64,000 nt of DNA, taken from NCBI GenBank assembly GCA_016098155.1, contig JAAAJB010000125.1:1-64000 (forward strand), in the 5' to 3' direction. The notes under the pieces are model-generated. The model did no database searches, was not told where the DNA came from, and saw only the letters and a program-made list of their open reading frames with translations. The stretch is from Actinomortierella ambigua (taxonomy: Eukaryota > Mortierellomycota > Mortierellomycetes > Mortierellales > Mortierellaceae). Each line of letters starts with the position of its first letter. Within the stretch, counting starts at the first letter, position 1. The translations under genes were made by a program, and so were the position numbers. Shown here one piece after another: positions 24,342 through 36,526 of this stretch.

Positions 24342-27300
24342 ATGGATGTGCTTTCAATAGACGACCAGCGAAGGTCACTCAGTAATACCGCCCAGGACAC
24401 ACAGACAGCCACCAGGCATCGAAGGTCCTCTGTCACCATGTCATCTCCTCGACCTGATCCCACCCAACGAGATACCTTCAGGACTAGATGGCGAACACAC
24501 AGCGGACCCTTTTCGCCGGTCCTGTCTCCTCCCCCTTTGTCGCCCAAGTCGACACGGCACCATCAGCAGCCGCAACAAGGAACAGACAATGGGCGACCCC
24601 GTGTAAATCTGACTTGTCTGCCGATGGATATCCTCCTTTTGATTGCATCGCCTCGCTTCCTCACAATCCAGGACATTGTGCATTGGCGTGCATCCGCTTC
24701 TGCATTTTACTACTCTATCCCTCTACCAAGTGCTGTGATGGTAAGAGGGGTGATTCTATTTTGTGTTGATGATGATGATGTTGTTGTTGTTGTTGTTTTT
24801 TTTTCCACGGTGGAACTCCAAAGAACCTCCTTGTATGTTTGTTCCTGACACTTTTACAACCTCCTTGTCAATATTCTTTCGAACACACACACCCCTTCTT
24901 ACCCACACACCAACCACCCACAACAACACTCCCCCCCCCCCCGCAAATAAAAACAACAGGTCCTCCAAGCGGCCCACCTCTTTCAAGTACGACCTCATGT
25001 TGGCACTATTTCTCTTCAACACCACCACCACCCTCAACATGCGACAAGGCATTGTACATCCTGTCGACCACCTTCAGCAGACTCTCCCCCTGTCCTTCCA
25101 TGCTACACGTGCGCACGAGCCAACTATCAGGAACATGAACTCATTGACATCCTTGAACGTCTCACCAAGATCTTATTGCACCCTGACTTTCAACCTCGGT
25201 TGCTTCGTTCCAGTTACTCTTTCCGCTCGTCGTCTGTTGGCAACTCACGTAAGAATATATTTCATTGGAGCCGCTAATTTTTTTTGGGTCTCGTTCACAC
25301 CGCTTATGTGCTCTCTCTCTCTCTCCCTCTCTCTCTCTTCCCCCCTTATGCAATAAATCCACAGTAGCAACGTCGAGGAGGTCAGGACGCAGGTCTCGCT
25401 TTAGACATATCCACGGCAAAGGACGGCCTCTCAATACAGTGGCAGAGACGATTCGGCGCGTGCGACGAGACTTGCAGGACTATCCTATTTTCATGACGGG
25501 CAACCCTCCAGACTTGGTGCGGCTCGCAATCGAGTTTGGTTATGTACCGTTTGTGGATCACCTCTTGCACCGAGGATTCCGACCACGGGACCTGCCAGAG
25601 TACTTTCGCCAGATCCCCATTCTCGATGATCCCCGAACAACACATCGGTGTCACCGATACTCGACAAAACAAGGTGCTGGAGTCAGTGGGACAATTCAAG
25701 GACCGTGTGCATGGGGTGAAGCATGCCCGCATCGCCGTGCTGCCATCGAAGCGCATGACCACGAATATGAGCAAGTGGAACCGTACAGCGAGGACGACAG
25801 CCTGTCGACTAGTCGAAGGAGAAAGTCAAGGCCTTCACCCAAGGATCGTCGAGAGGCAGGAAGGAGTCGAGGAACCCAGGAGGCAGGCACGGATACAGCT
25901 GAGAGCGAGACTGACCAGGAGGCAGGGGCGTCACTCAAGCATCAGAGCACACCCTCACTATTGCTCTCACCTTTCATCCAGCTCAAGCACAACCTGGGCA
26001 AGAGGAGCAAGCAAAAAAAGTCTCAGCGGCAGCAACTGCAGCAGCAGCAGCATGCGCAGAACACACCAATGACCCCTGAAGGTGCGACTGGCCAGGAGAG
26101 GCTGGATCCAAAGGGCAAGGGTAAGCAGCCCCAGTACAGCTCAGGAGACGACGATTTGGAACAACCTCACTGTGGTGAGGGTCACCAACCCTATCCATCT
26201 TTCTCGCACACGCACGCCCATCACCACCATGCACGAGCCCATCATCCAGCCATGTCAGACTACCAATTCAAGCAAAAGACGGACACGGAGCGCATGTATG
26301 AGCTCCATAGGATCTGGGAATGCGTCACAGTATCCAACCAAGAGCTGGTGGATGCCTGTGCCAACGCCGACCTGGCCACCGTGCAGCAAATTCTGAATGC
26401 AATGTTGATCCATCCTCGTCAGAGCCTGGAAGAGCGAGCAGCGGCAGCTGCACAAGCAGAAGCAGATCGGCGAGCGGCCTGCTCTTCTATACAGCCAGCT
26501 CAAGGCGACGAGGTAGAGAGCGGTGCAGAGGGCGTTGAAGAGACAATCGGTGGCGGCGCTTCTGGTGTCGGTGGTGGAGCGATGAGTGTCGGCATGAGCA
26601 CTGGAGTATCTGCTCCGGCATCTGTCTCCATGCCCCCTTCGTCAGGTGGAGGAGACCTGCTTGCTTCGGGAACAGAGGATTCGTCTAGCGAGCGACGCGG
26701 GTCAACTGGAACGACTCAGACATTGTACTCCGTCGACAGCCACCATGCATCGCACGTTTCTGGGATCGGCAGCGGCGGCGGTGGCTCTGCCCCTCATCTA
26801 ACACCCCACCCTCTCTCGCACGTGACGCCAGCTCAGGATGTCTTGCAGCACCAGCATGTCACTGCGCCAACAACAGCAGCAGCAGCTCAAGGCACCTCGA
26901 TGCATGCTGCCGAGTTTTCCGTTGCTGAATCCGGTGTCACAGCTGCAACCTTGGTCGACCGCTCAACAATCTTTCGGCAACGGCGGTGGCTCCCAAGCGA
27001 TGACAGCGATGGCGACAGCGATGCCGAAGATGATGAAGCGAGGGCGACTACTGAGATGGGCTTTGAGCAACAGGATCCTGTCAGCCCAGGACGTCCCTCG
27101 CACACAGGTTCACCGCTCGAGCCCGTGCATATGCCCTGGGTGGATGGTTGCGCCATAACAAGTGCTCTGTTGGCCATCTGTTTCCGACGTGAAGGCTTCC
27201 AAACCGCCGAGGCCGAGGCTGAGGAAGAGGCTCGGGCCGTGCCCATCGTTGCCGAGTTGCTCAAGTACGACTCGATGCTGACAGCGCAGGCCCTCGGTCA

Positions 27301-30300
27301 GGCGATCATGGCCCTTGCCTATTCACGACGAACAGGCGCTGTGAAGCGCCGTGGCCAACTTGCTGCTGTCGCTGCAGCTGCAGCTGCCGCCGCCGCCGCC
27401 GCCTCTGCCTCTAGCTCCAGTGCTACCCCAACCACTGCAGGTACCGCGCCTACACTCTCAGTGTTTGACCTGGTGTTGGAGCGAATTGGGCCCCGTGAAT
27501 GGCTCAAGCTGATCAAGTATTATCTCCAACGCCAGGAGTTTGAAGACCTGGCTATCGTTCTCGAGCGCTGCCCTTTCAAGGGCCAGGCCATGGAGGAGTA
27601 CAATCAGCAGCGTACAGGAGGTAACAGCAACCAAGGAAACAACAACAAACGGGGCGCCGGTGGACCCTCGACCGGATTCGATAACCGCATTCGTCGCGCA
27701 GAGACACCTCCTCGACCACCAGCAATCGAGTCACGACCGGGTGAGATTTGCAGAGAGGCCGGTGTGTGTGGAGTGGGCACGCGGCTCAACTTTACAGGAC
27801 GGGGCATTGGGCATGGCACGGTGAACACGACCAATTCACTGTATGGACCGAGCCGGATCCTCTTTACAGGCAACGGCACTCGCTTCAACAACACGCTCAT
27901 GCTCCCTCGAGGTGGGTTCCGAGGCATCGGCGGCAACAACAGTCACGCAGGCGCAAGCCAAAACCGGGACAGCCAAGGTACACGAAGTCTTGGTGGCGCC
28001 GGTGGTCATGACGATGACGACGAAGTAGACGACGACGAAGACGATGACGACGGACCACCTCCTCATCATTCGCCCTCCGATGGCGCTGGCGTTGGTGGCT
28101 CTACTCGTTTCAGTCACGCTTATGCAAGCTCGAGTCTGCATGCCGGTGGCGGTGGCGGCGGTGGTGGTGGCGGTCACGGTCGGAGTGGACATGGCCATCA
28201 AGTGTCGTTCAACTCTCAGACGATCAGCGATCGAGATCCCGAGCAGCGGGGTGATTTCGACAGTCACATCCAGAGTCGAGGAGAGGATGAGGACGACGAC
28301 GAAGAAGGGTTGGGTGACGAGGACGATGATGACGGCGACGGCCACGACAGCAGCCTCGCCTTTGGCGGGGTCGGGTCGAGCACGACGTCGAGCTCGCGCC
28401 CTGGACCTGGGATTGTGGGGATTGCGATCCAGGTGCAGGCGCCGGAATACATTCTGGAGGCGCTGTTGGATATGGGATTCCGTTTCTTTAGCGTCAGCGA
28501 CCTGTCCATCTCGGATGCCCACCATCCTTCGGCGCTCAAGTTTCGACAGCAGGAGAAAATGAACCGGCAGCTGATTGAGTTTTGCATGGTGCCCAACTTG
28601 GAGACATTGCATGCCAAGAAGCTCGCTAAGCGTCGCTTTGTTAGCGAGCGGTCAACATCCAGCGTCAATATTGATTCAAAGGACAAGGGAAAGAAGGTTG
28701 TGTACAATGACCATTCGCTCGACCACCAAGGGGGGTCATCGTCATTGCCACCCTCTGCTCTTTCTCCTCCACAACAACAACAACAGCAGCAGCAGCAGCC
28801 TCCACTGCAACAAACAGCAGGTCAAGAGTCTGCCGACTCGGAAGAGAATCGTGTACAGGCCACCGTACAATCCTTCCTGTACCCCACAGTCTCATCTGTT
28901 GGCACCAAAGGGGCAGCCTCCATGCCAAATATCCCACAACGCAAATCTTCTCTCGCCTATGGTACTACGTCCAGGGTCCGAGAAGCGAGTGGCAGCTCTG
29001 GCATTGGTGGTGGTAGTGGGATTAGTAGCCGACTAGATGCACCATTGCCACAGATCCCCGATCTTGCTTTCAAGCCTCTGCCACCATTCTTGTTGCCCCC
29101 TATCCAACTCGGCGAGTCCTTTGAGCAGCTGACGCTGAAGACCATGATGACCGACCGGAACAGGAGCGCGGAGCGGCTCCAATCTCTGGAGGCCATTCGA
29201 TCGGCTCAGGCAGCTCTTCAGATGCAGCTCCAGCAGCTGCAGCAGCAACGATCAGGGATCACCTCGGCATCGATGCCTCTTGGCCCGGTTGCAGCCCCTC
29301 TTCGCCCCCCTTCACCATCAGTGGGCCTTGCGGCCGGTGCTGGCAGTGGCAGCGGCGTGCGGCTACAGCGCACGATGACGCAGCAGCGGATTCTGCAGGA
29401 GCGCACACGCTCGGTGGTGCGTGAATACCTTTCATCCAAGTACGTCGATCTGATGACGGTCGGTATTTGCCTCCACCAAGCGTGCTTCAACAAGAACGAG
29501 CACTTGTTGTTGGTCCTGCTAGAGCACCGGCTGTTAATTGCCCAGGATGCACTCACGGGTGCCGTGCAGGTGGCCGGATCGGTGGGTTGGCGCCGCGGTC
29601 TAGAGATCTTGTTGCTGCAGCAGGGCGATCTAGAGGCCGAGCTCGAGCCAGCCGTGACCATGACCACTCACCAGATCCAGGCTGGCTCATGTGTCCGGTG
29701 GGACCAAGCCTCGGCCATGCCACTACTGTCCCCACAGTTCTATAGCCCCGTGACCAGCAGGGGTGCTATGACTGCAGGCGGTTCTACTGTTCATTCGCAT
29801 GGGTTCCCAGCCACTGGACACCACATGTCCATGAGTGACGACGGTGCAGGTGTCCGTCACCCATACGGTCCATCGTCTTTCTCGTCGCCTGTGTTTCACT
29901 TTGCGGGCGAATCTTCCTCGTCCTCAGCAGCAGCAGGCTCATCATTCCATCGCCAAGGATTTTCCGGTAGCAGTGCAGGCGGCCATCCTTCCGATTACCA
30001 CCATCCTTCGTCGTTGCCTCATACACCTTCTCCTCTCTCGTCCGCACCTGCCAGGGGCGCCATGCGTCCCAACGAGTTCCATCTCTCGATCTCAGCTCTA
30101 TCCGTCTCACCTGCGATGATGATGACGCGGCGCTTTCGAAATGCAGTGGTGGCCTTCCTGGCTGCATGCTCGCGCAACGACCCACCCTTGGTTGACTGGC
30201 TGATTAGGACTTATGCCGACATCAAGGTCAGTCATCTCTTGCAAGGCATGATGATCGCCTGCGACCGTGGGTGGGTCGATGTGGTGAAGGTGCTGGTTGG

Positions 30301-33300
30301 AAGCAGCCTCAGTTCCGACGCTGCTAGCCCTCAGCAAGACTGTGCCGACTGTGCCGCTGCCGCTGCCGCCACAGTGGTTGCCAAAGCGACAGAGTCTATC
30401 AAGGGCGAGGAGCCTTCGGACCAACATCCTCAACACCAGCCATGCCCACGACATGGTAGAAATCTTTTCCGACAGTGGCTGGCTCATCAACAGCAAAAGA
30501 TTGTCGAGTTGGACATGTGCTGCAATAGTTCTAGTCATGACGAGGATAGCGGTGATTCGGATGACGACTCGGATGGTGGCTCGGATGATGTTGGCGAGGA
30601 GGAAGACGAAGAGGAGTTACAGGTCCACCGAAACAACAACAACAACAACAACAACAACAGCCGCGTCCATATCAGGTCGTCTAGCCTTTCCCACCGAAGC
30701 CGCCCTCGCAGCACCGTGATCCCACAACTGCCACAGGAGGCAGCCGCTGGTTCGGCTTTGCCACCGTCGCTCCAAAGGCCAGCCCTGGTTCGGGCCGCGA
30801 CGACCACGTCCGTCGCCTCAGGTACCGGGCTCCGCGAGCTGCGAGAGCAGACAATGCCTCGACGTCGGGGACCACTATCATCACTGTCACTCTCGCTGCC
30901 CTCTACCCCTCAAGAGAAGAAGGAGCGGTCTTTGACAGCCAGGCTCCGACAACGGACAGGATGTCTTTCCATTTTCAGATCGAGGAATTCTGAGGGCCGA
31001 TCCAAGAAGCATGCTCCTTCCTCGTCGTCATCCCCTGCGAAACGCTTGGGTCCATTCTCACTGGGCTTTCGAAAGAAGACCAAGAAGGCCAGTGAAAACG
31101 GCGCTCAGCAACGCGGCGACGCTGCTCAAGAGTCGTCCAAAGACGCCGCCACCATGTCCGCTACCTCCTCGTCCCACTCGGCCGCCTCCGACCACCTTCC
31201 ATCGTCGATCGAGTCGGGCCAAGGTCAAAGTCGGCGCGCTGGCATGTCTCCCTTCCCCAGAGTCCGCTCCGCCCGTCTACGAAAACCCACAACGACGACC
31301 ACGACCACGACATCTACAAACACGACCACGACTGCGACGACACCCAAATCCATGTCCACCTCGATGACCCCTTCCTCCGATCTCGACCCCACCACCACCT
31401 CCACCACATCAGCAGCATCGAGCGCTCGTCGGGCCAATCTCTCCAGCAAGGCCCCCGCGACGCCTGAGCTGCACCTCATCTACCTGCTAGAGGCCTCCCC
31501 ATTGTTCCGCTTCTATTTCCAGATCTTGAACTCGCTCGATGGATGCAGCTTTATCAAACGCCTGTCCGCCCCACTTGCCTTCCATGACCAACCATCGTCC
31601 GTGGCGGGCAGCAGCAGTGCCGGTGGGGTCGACGTCGGTTCGCGACTTGCACCCTCGTCTGGTCCTGCAAGCAGCAGCTCTGCGACTCGACCGGTTACCC
31701 GCCAAGCGTCGATGATGGGTCGTTCGGTGCTCTCAACGGACGAGATGACAACGACGACGACGGCCTCGGCCATGTCCATGTCCTCCATCACCGGTCCTAG
31801 CATCGCCACAGGTGGCGGTAGTGGACACGGACGAGGCCGTGCCGCCGTGACGGGTCATCAGCAACAGCAACAGCAGCAGCAGTCCTCGATGAGCGGTGAC
31901 GGGTCCCGATCTGGGTCTGGCACAAATACGGCGTCTGCCGGAATACGATCGTATTCCACCACCTACACGCCAGCGACTCGTGAGCGTAAGCAGGAGCTCA
32001 TCCAGGCCCTGTTGGAGCCCCTTCTCGAACGGTTCAGCCCCACAGATGTCGACCTGTGCTTCCGGCGCCATCTCATGCCGAACCGGCCTCATACCCTTCC
32101 CCAGCAACAACAACAGCCACAACAACAACAACAGCAGCAGCAACAGCATCAGCAACAAGGTACCGCGACCACGGCACCGATCACGCCCAGCACCGGTCGT
32201 CGTCGCCACTTCTCCCAAGGTCGTCAACACCGGCGGTCCATCAGCTCGGACGACAGCATCCGGGTCCCTCCAATGCAGCAGCAACAGCAGTCTCAAGCCA
32301 CTCCCACCACTCCCAGCTCGACTCTTGGTGGAGGTGGAGGTGGTAGCGGTGGCGGAGGGAGCACTAGCGACTGGCTCTGGCCACTAGACCCCGATGTTGT
32401 GGAGCACGTGGAGCGAGAGGCGCAGTGGTACCGGCAATTCCTAGTCTTTGTCGCACAACAATACCAAAAGCAGCAACAACGCTGGTGGCGCCAGCAGGCA
32501 CGCCAGGACCGGCACCAGCGCAAGCAACGCCAACGTCGCCTGGAGAAGGAACGGATCCTACGCGAGATGCAGGTGCGACTCGAGGAGGCCCAGCAATGGC
32601 AGCAATGGTCGGCGTCCTGGCAAGGACAGGAGGAGCTACAGCTCCATGCTCAGCAACAACATCAGCAGGCACAGCATCAGCAACAGCGGCTCTATCAGAA
32701 GACGAAGCGTCGAGCCTCGGCGATCTTTGGGCTGAACAAGCAACAACAACAACAGCAACAGCAGGGCCAACAAGCTAAACCTCTGCAGCAACAGCGCCAA
32801 GCGTCGTCTGTTGGCGTGATTTCGGAAATCTATGATGAGAAATGTCTGGCATCGCCTTGTTCGTCCATGGCGGAGGGAGGCGACGGAGAGCGGGATGAAG
32901 AACGAGCCAGGGCGATGGCCGGCGGTAGCGACAAGGAGCTACCACCTCTACCTGGTGCGATGACAGCAGCTACAGCAACAGTGCTAACGCCTACGACGCC
33001 ACACTCGCTTCCAACCTCGTCCTCATCGCCTGCCGAGGCATCTCACCATCAGGGACAACAACAACAACAGCAACAGACGCCAAGGGCCTCACTGCCGGAA
33101 GATATACGGCAGGTGCTCCAGACGACGCCGTCTGGTGCGACGACCATCATTCGCGCCACTCCGATGATGTCGCACTCGCCTGCTACGTCGTCCTCACATG
33201 AACTACCAACCCCTTCCTCCTTGCACACTCGCATGTCTCCTCGCCAGCGATGGAGCACTATCTGGACACGCGTCCAGCACATCATGAGTAGAAATGAGTA

Positions 33301-33301
33301 A
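24342..33301 (+). CDS. Giant F-box-like protein with ankyrin-like segments (about 2,874 aa)
   Basis: Exons 24342-24740, 24960-25248 and a 7.9-kb third exon 25365-33301 join in frame. Residues 88-128 (LTCLPMDILLLIASPRFL, continuing to a W and YY) resemble an F-box, the motif that links substrates to SCF ubiquitin ligases. Exon 2 encodes two CxxC pairs (Cys165/168 and 181/184), a possible small zinc site. Scattered through the rest are helix-pair segments like degenerate ankyrin repeats, at about 274-305, 556-575, 824-883, 1588-1650 and 1813-1877, for example GWVDVVKVLVGSS. They are separated by very long Gln, Ser, Gly, Asp/Glu and Thr tracts. Further helical blocks lie at about 2262-2300 and 2433-2467. 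The F-box and ankyrin calls are by eye. A role in ubiquitin targeting is inference. The start Met has no conserved support, so it could lie upstream. Confidence 0.72.
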
Positions 33302-33669
33302 TCTCCAATCCCCCCCCTCCTCCTCCTCCACCTTAAATCCCTTCGTCCTATTATTTACATTGTACCAAATTATTCGCATCCTCAGCATTACAGCATCTTA
33401 ATGTAGATAACCCACAAGGGAAAAAATTAGAAAGATATCTTCAAGTCCAAAAACTCTTTTTTTTGTCCGATTCCTCGCCTTTGCTGCAAAGTGAATGTTG
33501 TGTTTGTGAAAGGTTTTTATTTTGCAAGTTCTATTCATATTTTGTACAAAAGGAGTCCCAACGTCCTAACCCTTGTCGGGGGGAGGGATGGAAGGTGAAT
33601 GAGGACTATACATCTTTTTCTTTTCTTTCTTCCACCTCCGCAGCGTGTCTGCTGCAATAGTTGGAATCT
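33302..33669. other. Convergent intergenic, 368 bases
   Basis: The 3' ends of the giant gene and of the acyl-CoA oxidase gene face each other here. The sequence is A/T-rich with short homopolymers. No gene was seen. Confidence 0.5.
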
Positions 33670-36526
33670 TTAATGGCTGCATCCACACTTCTTCTCTCCA
33701 GGGCGAGGCGCGTTGACGAGCGGGGCCGCATACTGATGCCAGTAAGCAGGGGCATCAAAGGACTTTTGAGCGGCCGTGACGGTGCTAAAGTAGGCCGGGT
33801 AGATGTTGCCGTCATACTTGCCGATGGGCGCCTTGAGGATGAAATCGGGGATGTTCCAGGCATCGATCAGGGGAACGGCATCCTTGCGCAGGTCCTTGCA
33901 CTGATCCAAAAACTGTTGACGGATATACTGCGCATGCTTGCCCTCCAGGTAACCCTCCTCCAAGAACAGATCCAGATGCTTGCGGACGGCAAAAGTCGCC
34001 ATCAGATGACCCATCTTCTGCAGCATCGGGTAGACCGGCTTTGATTTTTCACGCTCGATGCCCTTTTGGTACAGGATCAAGAAATAGCGCCACGCGTGCA
34101 CGTCTGCCAGACGGACCAGCTCCACTTGGTTCTCGTTCCATGCCTTGTCAAAGTTTGTCTTGCCGGCCAACTCGAGCGTGGCCTGAAGATCCGTGGCCTT
34201 TTTGCAGGCGGCCCAAGCCAGCAGATCGACCAAGAAATCGTGGTTTTGGAAATCACGCAGGTCCTGCTGCGACGAGACCTTGTTGCTCTTGAGGATCTCC
34301 TTGAGCTGGTTGAAATAACTCACCGAGCCAACGACTTTTTGTCCGTCCATCGCCCACTTGAGCGTCGTCAACAGATACCGCGCCGACTGCTGCATCAACA
34401 CCACATTGTCTCCACCGCCCGTCGTCACCACGCCATAGTCGCCCGTCAGACCCGCAATCGCGTTGTAGGACGAATAGGCATGGCCACCACAGGCCCGACG
34501 ACACGCCTCCAGAACCTCGGTCGCGTACCAGGCCAGGGCGCCCTTGAAACCCGCGGAGAGGCCGTGCTGATCGGGGATCTCGCGCATGAACGCGCCGGCA
34601 TCGGTCTGGGCATACTCGGCGACCTGGTCCCATTTCTCAAACAGGACGCGATCGACAATGTTGAGCATGTAGATGAACGCGACACCGGGCATCAGCGACG
34701 TGTAGTGGGTCTGGTAGTCCAGGATCTGTTCGTCGTGGTTGCCCTGGCGACGGACGGCGCCATAGCGGACGGCGATGGTGAGGGTTTGGGAGAGCACGAC
34801 CTGCGAGCCCGACAGGATCGTGAAGCGTTCGGGGATCAGGGTCGCGTACGAGAGGACAGGGTTGGGCGAGGGCGAGAAATCGCCCTGGGGGTCCATCTGG
34901 GCCCACTTGGACAACAGGTTCTCGCCAGGGATGCGGACCTGGGTGAACTGGATCCAGCCATTGTCCAGACCTTGGCGCGAGGACTTGTGGCCAATGTCGC
35001 CACAGGTCACACCGGGGAGTAGCTTGCCCGACTTGCGGTCGCGGAGCGGGACGATGAACCAGTTGATGCCGTGGTTCTTGCCATCGACCACTGTCTGGCA
35101 GATAGCGACTAGTGGAGAGGGGGGGAGCAAAAAAAAAAAGTTAAGGAGATTAATACGGAGGATACATGTTACCAAACAAATAAAAGAAAAAGGTTTGTGG
35201 AGAAAGAAGACAAGTTGGGCGTTCACTTTAAGAAACGAGAGGGAGAACACACATGATCGAAAGGTTAAAATCGATCTCACTCCCTTTTTCTCCCCCTGTG
35301 GAATGAAAAAAAAAATTACCAGTGTGAGTGGCAGTCTCGCCAGACATGCCGATCCACCACTTGGTCGAGGTCAGAGTGGGCGAGTGGATCACCCATTCAT
35401 TTGTGGCACGATCGTAGGTCGAGGTGGTCTCCAAACCGCGAAGGTTGGACGAGTGGCCAAGCTCAGTCTATTTTGTAATAGAAAGAGAGAATAAAGCATG
35501 GTTAGTTGAGAGTTTTTCTTCATAGAGTTTCTATAGTGTAAAGATCGGGTTCCCCTTTCTCCCTTTCCCCCGTGTTTCTAGGATTCCCATGCCTTTTTTT
35601 TTTGTTTTGAGGGTGACAAAAAACAATTGCAAATTCTAAACCTATGGCTCGGCTGGTGATCCACCGGAAACATAATGAGCCGGGGGGGGGGAAGGGGGCG
35701 GGTTGAGAGATCAGACCAAAGTCTCACCCCCCTCCTTCGTTTTTTTTTACTTACCATCGCGAAGCATCCAATGACACGCCAGTTTTCAATGTCATCCATC
35801 CACTTGTCCTGCTGCTCTGCGGTTCCGAAAAGCATCAACGCCTGACGGAAGAGCATCTCGTGGACATAGATGCGCATCGAGAACGACTCGGAGTAGAAGG
35901 ACATGGCCGTGAACAGAGCCTTTGCGAGAATCGGGTCCTTCATCTCCTTCTTGAGCTGGATCGTCCGCATGATCTGTCGCATCGTCTGTGCTCGGTCCTC
36001 GGCCCGCGACAGATCGTAGTGGTGGCCCTCCCGCATGCGCAGGTCGGGATCCCGCTGGATGATCTGGTACGCCGTGTTCTATCGATGCAGATCGGGAGAG
36101 AGAGAGCGACAGAGAAAGAGACAAGAGAGAAAAAAAAAAAGGCGCGCATGATGTAACAAAGAAGGAAAATAATTAGAGGGGACCTGGAGATGAGAAGAGG
36201 AGTTTGATGATCAAAAGTCCGACCCCCCAGGGACCACCGTTTCTTGTCGTGAAATGTGCCCATTGCGGCCCCTTGGACGATAAGAGCTGATTTGATGACT
36301 TTGGATCACCTACCAGAGCCTCGACGCCTCCCTTGCCGCGCATGAGAACCTCGGTCATGTCCTGAACATTGAACGAAGCGTTGGCACGCTCGCGGGCCAG
36401 GTCAGCAGGGCCAGTAGGCTTGTCGTTGTGGATCGCATAGCGCTGGAAGCACGGCTGGATGGACAGGTGATTCTGCACGGCGGCCAACCGAGCCGTAGCC
36501 GAGGCGTTGGGTGTGTTGGAGGACAT
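33670..36526 (-). CDS. Peroxisomal acyl-CoA oxidase (707 aa), PTS2-type, atypical active site
   Basis: First step of peroxisomal beta-oxidation: acyl-CoA plus O2 gives trans-2-enoyl-CoA plus H2O2, with FAD. Exons on the minus strand are 36526-36314, 36078-35755, 35467-35320 and 35108-33670. The fold markers are present: TELGHSSNLRGLETT with the following TKWWIG (FAD/acyl region), CRRACGGHAY, and the ACOX C-terminal domain. Length (about 700) is normal. Residues 13-21, RLAAVQNHL, fit the PTS2 pattern R-L-x5-H-L. The C-terminus is KKCGCSH, so there is no PTS1. At the usual T-Y/W/F-E-G-D/E-N site, whose Glu is the catalytic base in characterised oxidases, this protein reads TTGGGDN, placing Gly at about residue 460. 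It may therefore be a divergent family branch or have altered activity. The ATP synthase beta gene follows downstream on the same strand. Confidence 0.92.

Noticed and set aside
24700..25365. Start of the large exon protein at an ATG inside the second intron (25265)
   Set aside because: That frame begins in a CT-repeat intron tract. The acceptor at 25364 restores frame with upstream exons encoding an F-box-like domain and two CxxC pairs.
27836..28612. 258-codon minus-strand frame inside the giant gene
   Set aside because: It is produced by repetitive Asp/Gly/Ser codons of the sense gene, and its own composition is unstructured Val/Ala/Thr.
34066..35022. 318-codon plus-strand frame opposite the acyl-CoA oxidase
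   Set aside because: Antisense shadow of a conserved coding exon, with no recognisable protein features.
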